Of a stretch of 40,330 bases of DNA, positions 18,349 to 28,777 are shown in pieces. Location of the stretch: positions 1 through 40,330 of the forward strand of contig JARGOE010000016.1 in assembly GCA_029210015.1 (NCBI GenBank), given 5' to 3'. This DNA comes from Vicingaceae bacterium (lineage in GTDB: Bacteria > Bacteroidota > Bacteroidia > Flavobacteriales_E > Vicingaceae). The position numbers were made by a program, and so were the translations under genes. Positions within the stretch are counted from its first letter, which is position 1. Each line of letters opens with the position of its first letter. A model generated the notes under the pieces. It saw only the letters and a list, made by a program, of their open reading frames with translations, was not told the DNA's origin and did not search any database.

Positions 18349-21300
18349 TTACTGAGCTAAAGTAAATCTTAAACTAATCCCTGCGTTAGTGTTAGATGTA
18401 GGGAATGTTGTTGATATATATGGAGTAGTAGCCACATAATCATAGAAGGCTCTTACATTTAAAGTCTGACTAACTCTATAATCCGCAGTAAACTTAATAG
18501 AGAAGATACGTTGTCCCGCTGTAAGTTGATTTACCTCTTCAACAATTTTTCTAATTATTGTATTGTTCTTTCTTACAACAAAATCAATTCTAGTATCAAT
18601 ATTTGCTTTTTTACCATTCTTAGTGAATGGCAATCTCACTTGCCTAAATTTATAACCTGTTCCTATAGACCATTCACTTCCCTTAACCTCAGTAATTTGG
18701 TTATTTGCCATACTTAAAGAAGCATTTCTATCTCTTTTATAATCCAGCCTAATAAGCATATTATTATGTAAAGTCATATCAGCCCCTAACAATGGTGAGA
18801 ACTGTTCTGAAATAGACACATTAGATACCTGTAATTCAGGAATGAAATTATTATTAATATCTCTCTCACTAGCTCCTTGATCATTCTCTTCATAAAGCAA
18901 ATTAGAAGTAAAAGAACTCATATTAAGAGTTGATTTATATGAATGAGAAAGAGTGAATTTTTTAAACAATCTATTTACAAATTTCATTTTACTCAATCCA
19001 TCAAATGTAACTCGCCAGTTTGGTAATGGAATGTATTTAGTAAATGACTCTAAGGAAACATTATCACCATCTTTACCAGAATAAGCAGCTACAAAAGTAG
19101 GTATTAATACATCTTGAGAAGTTCCACTGTAACCGTCAGCATATCCTTTAGACGTTCCAAATGAATTACCATTCTCTAAAGCTAACCTTTGGGATATTTT
19201 TTCTCGTTCAGCCAAAAAGCTTTCAAATATTGCTGAAGATTTTGTTAAATCATCATCACCAATAAATGCTGTATTGAAAGTTAAAAATGACATACTAAAA
19301 TTACCCGTTTCAATAGGTTTAACAAAGTAATAATCATTTCTATAATCTCCACCTAGGGTATCTATAAAATTTAAAGGGTCATCAATTTTGAAAAACTGTT
19401 GAGTTAAATTTGTAGAATAATTTCTTGAAGCAGTTAATTGTATTCTCAAAGTTTTTATTGGTCTTAATGTTGCTCTAAAATCATATCTTTCAGCAAATGT
19501 TGTATTATAATTATACATTAACGCAGTACTAGGTGTTAGCCAATCTCTATCAGCCGAATTAAGTGCAAAGTCAGGGTCTTGACCACCTGATATAAAATTA
19601 AATCCTGGAGCACTAAAACCTGCATTAGACCCTAAGACTTCAGTCTCTTGATTATATCCCGGCAGTAAGGTACCAACATTACGAGAGTATGTACCTGAAA
19701 CATTTTTAGGACTCATCATAGCTAACCAGAAAACATCCATTGGCTTAAGTGGTAATTTTTTCCTCCATAACTCAACCTTGGTACTATCACTATCTTTAAA
19801 TTTTTTCAAATCAAATTTTATCTCGGGAGTTGGAACTCCATTTTTCCAACCTTTTGCAACTGCATTTTGAGCTTGAGTTTTATTTTTATCAGGTTTCATA
19901 TTGTTTTGAGCCCTCCTTCTTTGTCTTTCTCTAGATCTTTTTTCTACTTTCTTCAAAAAGCCTACTTGACCATACAATTTGGTCATATTTAAAGTTGAAT
20001 TTACACCAACAGTATTTGAGTTTTGTATAGTATGACCAAGAGTATCTGCTCCAATTGGGGCCCTCTGCCAATCATAATCTGCAGAATATTTTGTAGACAA
20101 AGTAATAAAATCTAAATATGGTAATTTATTAATTGGGACTCCGTAGTTGAAGTTAAAATTGTGATGATAATGAGTATTTGTACCAAAGTCTCTAATGTTT
20201 TGCCAAACTGTATCTCTCCATGATGAATATTCATCACCAAAATCACTATTAACCCTTCCTCGTGTGTCATTCCCATTAAATGTCAATGGCTCTTCAATAG
20301 TAGCATTGTTGGTGGCATTAAAATCAAATTTTAAAGCTTTTGTTAAATCATACTTTAATCCATAAACTCTATTCCAATAGAAATGTTTTTCATAATAAGT
20401 AGGAAGGTTAAAATTAAACCCAGTATTATTTCTAACTTTTCTTTCAGAATACATTCTATCCATATCTGTTTGAAAAGTCAATTGTTTTGGGGCTAAATAG
20501 AAGTTAAAGTCTTTTATAATTTTAAATGCTTTTTTACTAGCAAACTTAGCAGAACTAAAGGGCTTATAATTCTTAGGGTTATTACTAAATGCGTACCCTA
20601 AACCACCTCTATAATTCTTTTTATTATTGAATTCAGTATTAATATCTCGATACTTGGTTTCTGAATAACCATAATTAAAAGAAACATTAGAAAAATCATA
20701 AAAGTGATTTTTCTTTTTATTTTTAGAAGGTAATTTTCTCACATTAGTAAAATTAATACTCCTTCGTTTAGTGTATTCTTGTGTTCTTTTACCTATAGAA
20801 TCTCTAGCTTCTTGAGGAAGAATATCATTCTCTAATAATTCTTTCAATTCTAAATCAGGGTCAAGAGGGTTGTACCTTGGTGTTACTATACCCTCGGATA
20901 TATTATAGTACATTGGTATACTTACCCCTATTTTTTCCGGAATAAATTTACCTAACTCAATGCTTGTAGAAATATCATAACTCTTTCGAGTTTCTATCTG
21001 TCTTTCATTAAGTTTTTGCTCAACACTTCCCCAACCAGGAGTGCTATAATCACCTGCTACTGTTACATTACCAAGATCAGCAATTTGAGTTGTAATTCTA
21101 GCAACAGAAGCCCAACCTCCTTCATTATCAAATTCAGCCATTCTAAGTTCGTTAACCCATATTTCTCCACATTTAGCCAAACCGTCATCATTAGGGCTTA
21201 ATGGGCTTTGCTTAGCATTTCTAATACCTATCATAAACACTCGCACATTTCCAATATTTGGGTTTCCTTTAACTCTCATGATATTTTTTCCATCATTCTC

Positions 21301-24300
21301 CTCATAAGGTTTTATTAATAAAACTCCACTATTTGCATCAGCTAACAAACTATTTCTCAAAACTTTCATATCTGTCAGCTTAGTAAATTGCAAATCAATA
21401 TTATTTGCTTCTGGCCACACTATCTCTCTATCCCCTGTATTACTATTATTATCAGTATTATAAGTTCCTTGAGGTGTTACTTGTAAAGGAACCTCATACT
21501 CATAATAATTATCATTAAAATCGGACCCCATTCTAATAAAAACTGATAAATCATTATCATTTAAGGGTTTTGTTGGATCACTTTCTTCAGCATGTATAAA
21601 CATTTTCAAACGTTTATACCTTCTAATATCAATATCCATAACCTTATATGCAGCTCTAGCATCTCCATCATTCAAATTACAAACATCCAATACTAATGCT
21701 TGCTCATTTAGCTGCTGTGTAGCAGTTCCAGAAGATGGATTAGGGTTAATTTCTCTATCTATTCCAGGAGGGATTATATAGTTAACAGGAGTTTTCTCGC
21801 TATTTTCTTCCACATTAACTCCTCCAACATTAAAAACAGTTTCATCATCATCATTCCCAATAAAATCACCTGGACTTAATAATCCTCCAGTATACTTTCT
21901 CCATTCTCCTCTTACTAATTCTAATCTTGCAAAACGCAAAACAAGCTCTTTATTAAAGCCTTTCATAAACATTCTCATAAATCGAATAGACTTAAAATCT
22001 TGAATATCTCCAATTACACTTTCTGGTTCTCTGATAGGAATTTTAAATTGATACCAATTTACATTTCTGGTTCTTCCATCAGGAGTAGTTACTGTTGCTG
22101 TAAAAACATTAGTTATAAAGTTATTTCCCACATTGGATGGACTAACATCTGCTGGATTAAGGTTGACAGAATATTGAAAATAACTCTCCCTAAAGTCTAG
22201 GTTATTATTATTATTAATATCTTCAATATCTGGTCTTGTAGTAGCTGATGTAGAATAACTCTCAGTAAACTGATCGGAAGTTGGAGAATTTCCTTCTAAT
22301 CCATTAAACATCTTATAACGATCTAAAATATTTTTACTCTGACTATCATAAGATGAACTTCTGTAGTGATTATAATTATCTCCAGATGGATCAAGATTTC
22401 CATTTAAATCTGTAAAAGAGCTAAAGTTTGGAAAAAATGAAGCTTCATCATTATTATTTAATCCATCCATACCAATATCCTGGAACGTTCTAGTACTTGG
22501 CGTGTTATCAAATGCGTTTACCAATTGCTGAACAGTTGGTACTCTACCCCAAATAGTGGTATCAACTAAATTTGCATTAGCACTAGTCAAAGCTGTTGTA
22601 GGCAATCCATTTTCAAATGATTTACGTGAATCTTTTAATATATCTTCAGAGATATTACCCAAGTTAAAATATAATTGACCTCCTGGATGACTTGGATCAC
22701 CATCATCAGAATTAAACGGATCCATTAACCAAAACTGGATATACTCAACATTTGAAGACTCAAAATCTGTTGTTTCTACTTTTCGCATAATACCAGCCCA
22801 ACGAGTATTCGGATTTATTAAATTCCCATTTCCATCAAAACCAGACCCTACACCATTCCCATCATCATAGTTATAAGGGCCTCTTTCAGTTGGATAGTAA
22901 GCTAAATCCATTGTAGCAATATTTTGAGTAGTTCCTTGCTGTTGTGCTTTAAATGGGAAAACTTCTGTTTGCAATACTTCTCTCATGTAATGGTTTGATT
23001 GCATTGCTGGGTCATTAGAAATGTGATTTGGCGTTCTTGAATCATTCCTCCAAAACAAAGGATCAATATTATACCAAGCTAGTCTTGCTCTATTATAACC
23101 ATATTCTAAAGTATTAGATAAAGGCAACTCTCCTTCAGGAAATAATGAAGGTTGCCCTTGAGGAGTTGAGGCTAATTTCCATTGAAAAATTGAACGCATA
23201 TCTATTGTCGATTGACTCCCTTCAAAATCATCTAAATAAGCAACTCCATCTTTAGTAATGGCTCCAGGATTCCCAGGAAAAAGTCTAGCAACCTCTCCCT
23301 CTATAGTTATACTTGACTTTTCTTTTGTACTATATATAGGTAGCTTATCTGCCCAACGAGTTAAAAAAGGAGCATCTCTTTTATAGGTTAAATCGAAGCC
23401 CATTACAGTATTATTTATTGGTTCATCTCCAATATTAATTTTACGTGTTAAAGGTCGTTCTGATAATTTTAAAATGGTTCCACCTAAATTAAAATCATCA
23501 CTAATCTTATAATCAAACCTAGATCCCATCAATGTTTTAGTCTGAATATTGAATAAAGATTGGCTTTCTAATGATATTTTAATAGGTGTCCCCGATTGTA
23601 AAATACCATCATTAATAATCTTAACTCTTCCTAAATTATAATCTACAGTATAATCTACATTTTCGGTTAATGCAGCACCACCAGCTGTAACAGATACAGA
23701 ACCTTCAGGAATATTCATAGCATTTAATGATATGTCAGAAGTAGATGAAGAGGAATACTGCCCCTTTATTCGAAATCTATTCTTGGTAGCATCTTGTTCA
23801 GCCAATATTTGAGTGGTAACATATAGTGTATCAAAAGCAAACTTATCAGCTGTCTGTTGATTTGAAAATTGACTTCTTAAATGTGAACCAAAAGGTTCTA
23901 ATACAGGAAAGTAGACTCGCCCATTATTAGAGTTTATTGTTACCCCATTAATATAATCAAATACCCCATCTGGACTTGCTTGATTATTGTTATTCAACCT
24001 ATCTAAGTTCATTACACTTACTAAAGGCAATCCATTAACCTCACCTTCAGGAATAAAAGGAATTTCAACTCCAGTTGCAGGATTCATATAGAATATATCT
24101 AAATAAAAATCATTTGGAGAAATATTAAAAGCTCCTAATGCATAAACATTTTTCATCATTAAATCCCATGTTGGAATTTGAGTATTAATGGTTGTCCCTT
24201 TTAGTAATTTAACATAAAGTGCATCCTGCCCTGCGACTCCATCAGTAGAAAATTCACCAACTTGGAAAACTTGACCATCAATAGTATATTGAAACGCAAC

Positions 24301-25758
24301 TGCTAAAATATTATCTAAGTTAAGAGCTGAATTTAAAGATATATACCCTAATTGTGAATTCAATGTATATTCAGATGGATTTAATAGTCTTGCATTTTCA
24401 TATTTTTCAAAATCTGTTCCATTTTCAAACCCCTGCAACTCTAATTCTTGACTAGCATTTACAAATCCTCTTATATCAGAAGTATTATAAGGTGAAGCCC
24501 CTGAAGTATCAGAAATATCGAAATATAAGTTATTAGCTGTATTAAAAGGGAAATTAAAGTTAGCTGCAGGATTAGCATCAATTACTAAGGGATCATTAAA
24601 TATATTTTGCTGGGTAGCTTCACCTAAATCCATAAATCCAATTATATTCTTAGTATTTTCAACAGCATTATTAATATTTGAAACCCAAATTTCAACTTTT
24701 GTAATGTTCGCTCTAGAAGTAATTACAGGTGGAGTAGCTAGTGAGTTTTCGTAAGTATCCCTAAAATAATGAGCTAAGAAAAAATGTTTGTTTTCTTCAT
24801 AATCGGAAGCCTCCCTTTCAAAATCTTGAATTTGAGCACCTCCTTGAATGTTAATTTCTTTTTTCTCCCCTTTTTCTTGAGAAAGCACCGAAGTTACAGT
24901 CATTCTCCCAAAACGCAATTCAGTTTTGATACCAAAAAGAGTTTGACTTCCTGTAATTAATTGCCCATTTAAAGGAAGTGAAACATTACCAGCTTCAATT
25001 TTCTGAATAATTTCATCCTCATATCCAGTATACTCAATTTTCATTTGATTTTCGAAATCAAATGTAGCCTCAGTATTATAATTCATTGATACCTTTAACT
25101 TCTCACCAATATTTCCAATAACATTTAATTGTATTTGTTGACCGAAATCAAAGACTCTAGTTGTTCGCTGATTTGCTGGAAGAGCAGGATTATCTCTTGT
25201 TGAACTATTTATTCCAAATGAGAGTTCTGCAGATCCTTGTGGTCGAATGTCAATTTTATTACCACCAAATATTCTGTCAAAAGCCTCTCCTTTTACTGTA
25301 AGTTGTGGCCTAAAACCTTTTGTTTGATTTATATCATCTGCAGCAGATTTTTGTTTCCAATAATCTTGTAAAGATTTTTTAGAATCATAATTAATATATT
25401 CATCAAAATCCATATAAGTAGGATACTTAAAATAAGTGTCTCCTATCTTCTCATAATAATTGTAAGTTCCTGTTTCAGGGTCGTATTGAAATCCAGTCTC
25501 AATATTACTTGGGTTATCTAAATACAATCCTCCAGAATTAGAATTGTTTGGGTCTCCTTGGCTATTGTCCTTAAAGGGGAATTGTAACTCAACTTCATCA
25601 GAATCTGGTGGTAACTCTAAATTTTCAAAAGCTAAAAAATTATTATGAGTAGATGCATTAGATCTGGATGGGCTATATATTGAACTAATTGCAATGATTG
25701 CTAGAGCTATAGCTGCAACTAAAATTACTTTATTATATGTATAACCTATTTTACTCAA
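18349..25758 (-). CDS. sprA: T9SS outer-membrane translocon SprA (Sov)
   Basis: This 2469-residue protein is the outer-membrane pore of type IX secretion, needed for export of adhesins, enzymes and gliding proteins. It has an N-terminal hydrophobic signal (about 8-30). Long beta-rich regions follow, with family features such as GEKLKVSMNYNTEATFDFEN, GDIQDFKSIRFMRMFMKG and GEIWVNELRMAEFDNEGG, and then a C-terminal stretch of many amphipathic strands ending SLRFTLAQ. Length and content match F. johnsoniae SprA (about 2400 residues), known to form a giant 36-strand barrel. It sits between ruvA (11 bases upstream) and gcvH. The reading frame is intact throughout. Confidence 0.96.
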   Translation of the reverse strand: MSKIGYTYNKVILVAAIALAIIAISSIYSPSRSNASTHNNFLAFENLELPPDSDEVELQFPFKDNSQGDPNNSNSGGLYLDNPSNIETGFQYDPETGTYNYYEKIGDTYFKYPTYMDFDEYINYDSKKSLQDYWKQKSAADDINQTKGFRPQLTVKGEAFDRIFGGNKIDIRPQGSAELSFGINSSTRDNPALPANQRTTRVFDFGQQIQLNVIGNIGEKLKVSMNYNTEATFDFENQMKIEYTGYEDEIIQKIEAGNVSLPLNGQLITGSQTLFGIKTELRFGRMTVTSVLSQEKGEKKEINIQGGAQIQDFEREASDYEENKHFFLAHYFRDTYENSLATPPVITSRANITKVEIWVSNINNAVENTKNIIGFMDLGEATQQNIFNDPLVIDANPAANFNFPFNTANNLYFDISDTSGASPYNTSDIRGFVNASQELELQGFENGTDFEKYENARLLNPSEYTLNSQLGYISLNSALNLDNILAVAFQYTIDGQVFQVGEFSTDGVAGQDALYVKLLKGTTINTQIPTWDLMMKNVYALGAFNISPNDFYLDIFYMNPATGVEIPFIPEGEVNGLPLVSVMNLDRLNNNNQASPDGVFDYINGVTINSNNGRVYFPVLEPFGSHLRSQFSNQQTADKFAFDTLYVTTQILAEQDATKNRFRIKGQYSSSSTSDISLNAMNIPEGSVSVTAGGAALTENVDYTVDYNLGRVKIINDGILQSGTPIKISLESQSLFNIQTKTLMGSRFDYKISDDFNLGGTILKLSERPLTRKINIGDEPINNTVMGFDLTYKRDAPFLTRWADKLPIYSTKEKSSITIEGEVARLFPGNPGAITKDGVAYLDDFEGSQSTIDMRSIFQWKLASTPQGQPSLFPEGELPLSNTLEYGYNRARLAWYNIDPLFWRNDSRTPNHISNDPAMQSNHYMREVLQTEVFPFKAQQQGTTQNIATMDLAYYPTERGPYNYDDGNGVGSGFDGNGNLINPNTRWAGIMRKVETTDFESSNVEYIQFWLMDPFNSDDGDPSHPGGQLYFNLGNISEDILKDSRKSFENGLPTTALTSANANLVDTTIWGRVPTVQQLVNAFDNTPSTRTFQDIGMDGLNNNDEASFFPNFSSFTDLNGNLDPSGDNYNHYRSSSYDSQSKNILDRYKMFNGLEGNSPTSDQFTESYSTSATTRPDIEDINNNNNLDFRESYFQYSVNLNPADVSPSNVGNNFITNVFTATVTTPDGRTRNVNWYQFKIPIREPESVIGDIQDFKSIRFMRMFMKGFNKELVLRFARLELVRGEWRKYTGGLLSPGDFIGNDDDETVFNVGGVNVEENSEKTPVNYIIPPGIDREINPNPSSGTATQQLNEQALVLDVCNLNDGDARAAYKVMDIDIRRYKRLKMFIHAEESDPTKPLNDNDLSVFIRMGSDFNDNYYEYEVPLQVTPQGTYNTDNNSNTGDREIVWPEANNIDLQFTKLTDMKVLRNSLLADANSGVLLIKPYEENDGKNIMRVKGNPNIGNVRVFMIGIRNAKQSPLSPNDDGLAKCGEIWVNELRMAEFDNEGGWASVARITTQIADLGNVTVAGDYSTPGWGSVEQKLNERQIETRKSYDISTSIELGKFIPEKIGVSIPMYYNISEGIVTPRYNPLDPDLELKELLENDILPQEARDSIGKRTQEYTKRRSINFTNVRKLPSKNKKKNHFYDFSNVSFNYGYSETKYRDINTEFNNKKNYRGGLGYAFSNNPKNYKPFSSAKFASKKAFKIIKDFNFYLAPKQLTFQTDMDRMYSERKVRNNTGFNFNLPTYYEKHFYWNRVYGLKYDLTKALKFDFNATNNATIEEPLTFNGNDTRGRVNSDFGDEYSSWRDTVWQNIRDFGTNTHYHHNFNFNYGVPINKLPYLDFITLSTKYSADYDWQRAPIGADTLGHTIQNSNTVGVNSTLNMTKLYGQVGFLKKVEKRSRERQRRRAQNNMKPDKNKTQAQNAVAKGWKNGVPTPEIKFDLKKFKDSDSTKVELWRKKLPLKPMDVFWLAMMSPKNVSGTYSRNVGTLLPGYNQETEVLGSNAGFSAPGFNFISGGQDPDFALNSADRDWLTPSTALMYNYNTTFAERYDFRATLRPIKTLRIQLTASRNYSTNLTQQFFKIDDPLNFIDTLGGDYRNDYYFVKPIETGNFSMSFLTFNTAFIGDDDLTKSSAIFESFLAEREKISQRLALENGNSFGTSKGYADGYSGTSQDVLIPTFVAAYSGKDGDNVSLESFTKYIPLPNWRVTFDGLSKMKFVNRLFKKFTLSHSYKSTLNMSSFTSNLLYEENDQGASERDINNNFIPELQVSNVSISEQFSPLLGADMTLHNNMLIRLDYKRDRNASLSMANNQITEVKGSEWSIGTGYKFRQVRLPFTKNGKKANIDTRIDFVVRKNNTIIRKIVEEVNQLTAGQRIFSIKFTADYRVSQTLNVRAFYDYVATTPYISTTFPTSNTNAGISLRFTLAQ

Positions 25759-25769
25759 TCTAATTTTCT

Positions 25770-26351
25770 TTATAAATTCTTCAAAGTAGTTTTTATCAGT
25801 TCCTCAACCGACATTTCTTCTCCAGAATTCATAATTTTTGTTAGTGCCTTTTCTGCTGAGTTTTTAGCAAACCCTAGCATTACCAATGCACTTAACGCTT
25901 CTTCTTTAATTGTATTGTTTGATGAAACAGAAATACTATCTGCACCTTCTACTTTTCCTATTTTATCTCTTAAGTCAATAATAATTCTCTCTGCTGATTT
26001 AGCCCCAATTCCTTTGACAGATTTCAAAGTATTTACATCCCCACTTAAAATTGCTTGCTTTGTTTCTTTTGGAGATAAAGATGACAAAATCATCATTGCA
26101 GTACTGGCTCCTACTCCAGAAACAGAAATCAACAATCTAAACAATTCTCTTTCGCTTTTTTCCTTAAACCCATATAATAATTGAGCATCTTCACGTACAA
26201 TAAAGTGTGTAAACAAAAAACACAGTTCTTCATTATCTAAAGCACTAAAAGTGTTTAGTGAAATATTAATTTCATACCCAACACCACCACAGTCTACTAC
26301 AACATATGTTGGTGTCTTTTCTACTAAGCGTCCTTTAATTTGAGCTATCAT
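25770..26351 (-). CDS. ruvA: Holliday junction branch migration protein RuvA
   Basis: This DNA-binding subunit holds the Holliday junction while RuvB hexamers drive branch migration. The 193-residue product has the N-terminal OB fold (MIAQIKGRLVEK, VDCGGVGYEINI) and two helix-hairpin-helix motifs, SGVGASTAMMILS (about 79-91) and VKGIGAKSAERIIIDL (about 114-129). A C-terminal RuvB-binding domain (ALVMLGFAKNSAEKAL) completes it. Its ATG directly follows the maeB stop (TAGATG), so it is translated from the same message. ruvB is also in this window but about 12 kb away in a separate unit. Confidence 0.96.
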   Translation of the reverse strand: MIAQIKGRLVEKTPTYVVVDCGGVGYEINISLNTFSALDNEELCFLFTHFIVREDAQLLYGFKEKSERELFRLLISVSGVGASTAMMILSSLSPKETKQAILSGDVNTLKSVKGIGAKSAERIIIDLRDKIGKVEGADSISVSSNNTIKEEALSALVMLGFAKNSAEKALTKIMNSGEEMSVEELIKTTLKNL

Positions 26352-28622
26352 CTATTTTCTAGTTTGTGCATCTGTAACTGCAATCGTTACCATATTAATA
26401 ATCTCTCTAACAGAACTACCCAGTTGTAAAATATGAACGGGTTTTTTCATGCCTAATAAAATAGGACCTATTGACTCTGTCCCTCCCATCTCTTGCATTA
26501 ATTTATATGCAATATTTCCAGAAGAAAGGTTTGGAAATATCAAAGTATTCGTATTTTTTCGTGCCAATTCAGAAAATGGGAAAATCTCATCTCTCAATTC
26601 TCTATTTAAAGCAAAATTGGCTTGAATTTCTCCATCAACAATTATATCAGGATACTGTTCGTGAAGCATTCGTGTTGCTTCTCTCATTTTAATTGCATCA
26701 TCCCCCTCAGCAGAACCAAAATTTGAATATGACAACAACCCAATTCTAGGAACAATTCTGAATCTATTAATAATTTTTGCTGTTAAAGCTGTAATATCAA
26801 CAATATCTTGAGAGGTTGGATTTACATTAACTGTTGTATCAGCAAAGAAAAACGGACCATTTTTAGTAAATAAAATATACATTCCTGCAATTTTTGTCAC
26901 ATCGTCATCAGTTCCAATTACTTGTAAAGCTGGTCTAATAGTATCTCTATAATTTCTAGTTAAACCAGAAATTAAAGCATCAGCCTCACCCAACTCAACC
27001 ATTGCAGAGCCAAAATAATTTCTACTTCGCATTGCTTCTTTAGCTTCAGCAAGTGTAATTCCTCTACGTTTACGTTTCTCAAAAAGCAACTCAGCATATT
27101 TATTTTTTGTGTCCCTTTGACTAGAACTTCTAGGATCAATTATTGGTATATCAGTAATATCTAAATTATATTCTTCTACAACTTCTTGTATTTTCTTTAT
27201 CTTACCAAGCAATATTGGTTTAGCAATTCCTTCTTCATGAACAATTTGAGCAGCTTTAAGAATTTTATAATTGTCAGCCTCTGCAAAAACAACTGTCTTT
27301 GGATTACGCTTAGCTTTCTGAGTAATATTTTTCAAGAGTTTATTATCTAGACCTAATCGTTTTGAAAGATTTTCTGCATATGAATCCCAATCATCTATCT
27401 TAATTTTTGCTACTCCAGATTTAATAGCTGCTTTTGCTACAGCTGGAGCAACAGTTGTAATTAATCTTGGGTCAAGAGGCTTTGGAATAATAAAATCTCT
27501 TCCAAAAACTATATTTTTTTCATCATATGCTTCATTAACAACTTCAGGAACTGGTTCTTTAGCTAATTCTGCAATAGCTCTTACAGCAGCCAATTTCATT
27601 TCTTCATTAATTGCACTAGCTCTAACATCTAATGCTCCTCTAAAAATAAATGGAAAGCCTAATACGTTGTTTACCTGATTAGGGTGATCAGATCTTCCAG
27701 TAGCTAGTATTATATCTTCACGAGATGCAATTGCATCTTTGTAAGGTATTTCTGGATCTGGATTAGCTAAAGCAAATACAATAGGATTTTTTGCCATTGT
27801 TTTAATCATATCCTGATTTAATATGCCTCCTCTAGATAAGCCTAGAAACATATCTGCTCCTACCATAGCATCTTCTAGTGAAGAAATATCTCGTTTAGTT
27901 GCAAATTCTTTCTTGGATTTAGACAAATCTTTTCTATCAGATCTAATAACTCCCTTACTATCAATCATGACAATGTTTGATTGTTTAACACCTAAAGAAA
28001 CATACAATTTTGTACAGGACATTGCAGAAGCTCCTGCTCCGCTAACCACTAATTTTAAATCTTGTATCTTTTTCTCAGCTAACTCAGCAGCATTTAGCAT
28101 AGCAGCTGAAGATATTATGGCTGTACCATGCTGATCATCATGCATTACAGGAATATCCAACTCTGCTTTTAACCTTTCTTCAATCTCAAAACATTCTGGA
28201 GCCTTAATATCTTCTAGATTAATCCCTCCAAAAGTTGGAGCAATTGCCTTAACAGTATTAACAAATAAATCAACATCGCTAGCATCTACTTCAATGTCAA
28301 AAACATCTATATCTGCAAATATTTTAAACAGCAACCCTTTACCTTCCATAACAGGTTTAGATGCCTCAGGACCAATATCCCCTAGGCCTAACACAGCTGT
28401 ACCATTTGATATTACAGCTACTAAATTACCTTTTGCAGTATATTTATACACATCATCTTTATTTGATGCTATTTCCATACATGGTATTGCAACACCTGGA
28501 GAGTATGCCAAAGACAAATCTCTTTGTGTACTATATGGCTTTGTAGGTACAACTTCTATTTTACCCGGTTTGCCTTGTGCATGATACTCTAATGCTTCTA
28601 TATCCTTTCTTGTCTTTGCCAT
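26352..28622 (-). CDS. maeB: NADP-dependent malic enzyme with C-terminal phosphotransacetylase-like domain
   Basis: This enzyme decarboxylates malate to pyruvate with NADP. The 756 residues include the malic N domain with [15 protein letters not shown], the metal/substrate region [17 protein letters not shown] and [12 protein letters not shown], a Rossmann site [11 protein letters not shown], and a phosphate acetyl/butyryltransferase-like domain from about residue 430 ([40 protein letters not shown]). In MaeB-type enzymes this last domain is regulatory and binds acetyl-CoA or related effectors; it is not known to be catalytic. It is first in the minus-strand block maeB-ruvA-sprA, so its promoter probably lies in 28623-28777, although I found no exact TAnnTTTG box there. 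Confidence 0.95.
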   Translation of the reverse strand: MAKTRKDIEALEYHAQGKPGKIEVVPTKPYSTQRDLSLAYSPGVAIPCMEIASNKDDVYKYTAKGNLVAVISNGTAVLGLGDIGPEASKPVMEGKGLLFKIFADIDVFDIEVDASDVDLFVNTVKAIAPTFGGINLEDIKAPECFEIEERLKAELDIPVMHDDQHGTAIISSAAMLNAAELAEKKIQDLKLVVSGAGASAMSCTKLYVSLGVKQSNIVMIDSKGVIRSDRKDLSKSKKEFATKRDISSLEDAMVGADMFLGLSRGGILNQDMIKTMAKNPIVFALANPDPEIPYKDAIASREDIILATGRSDHPNQVNNVLGFPFIFRGALDVRASAINEEMKLAAVRAIAELAKEPVPEVVNEAYDEKNIVFGRDFIIPKPLDPRLITTVAPAVAKAAIKSGVAKIKIDDWDSYAENLSKRLGLDNKLLKNITQKAKRNPKTVVFAEADNYKILKAAQIVHEEGIAKPILLGKIKKIQEVVEEYNLDITDIPIIDPRSSSQRDTKNKYAELLFEKRKRRGITLAEAKEAMRSRNYFGSAMVELGEADALISGLTRNYRDTIRPALQVIGTDDDVTKIAGMYILFTKNGPFFFADTTVNVNPTSQDIVDITALTAKIINRFRIVPRIGLLSYSNFGSAEGDDAIKMREATRMLHEQYPDIIVDGEIQANFALNRELRDEIFPFSELARKNTNTLIFPNLSSGNIAYKLMQEMGGTESIGPILLGMKKPVHILQLGSSVREIINMVTIAVTDAQTRK

Positions 28623-28777
28623 AAATTTTATATTCCGCTAAAACCCGTAAAAATACCAATTTATTTTGGGGTACAACAAAGAATACGCCCATTATAAAAG
28701 GCTCAGAATCATATAAATCACTTACTATTTTGTAATTAATTGAAAATGAATATTTTTACATTCTCCAATTGTGTGAA

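Noticed and set aside
22200-22222. AAT/ATT trinucleotide run in sprA as a phase-variable repeat
   Set aside because: It encodes a short Asn run; loss or gain of units would keep the frame, and the tract is short. A similar Asn run occurs in the macroglobulin gene.
28294-28584. Plus-strand open frames opposite the malic enzyme gene
   Set aside because: They lie wholly within a full-length conserved enzyme and have no recognisable domain.
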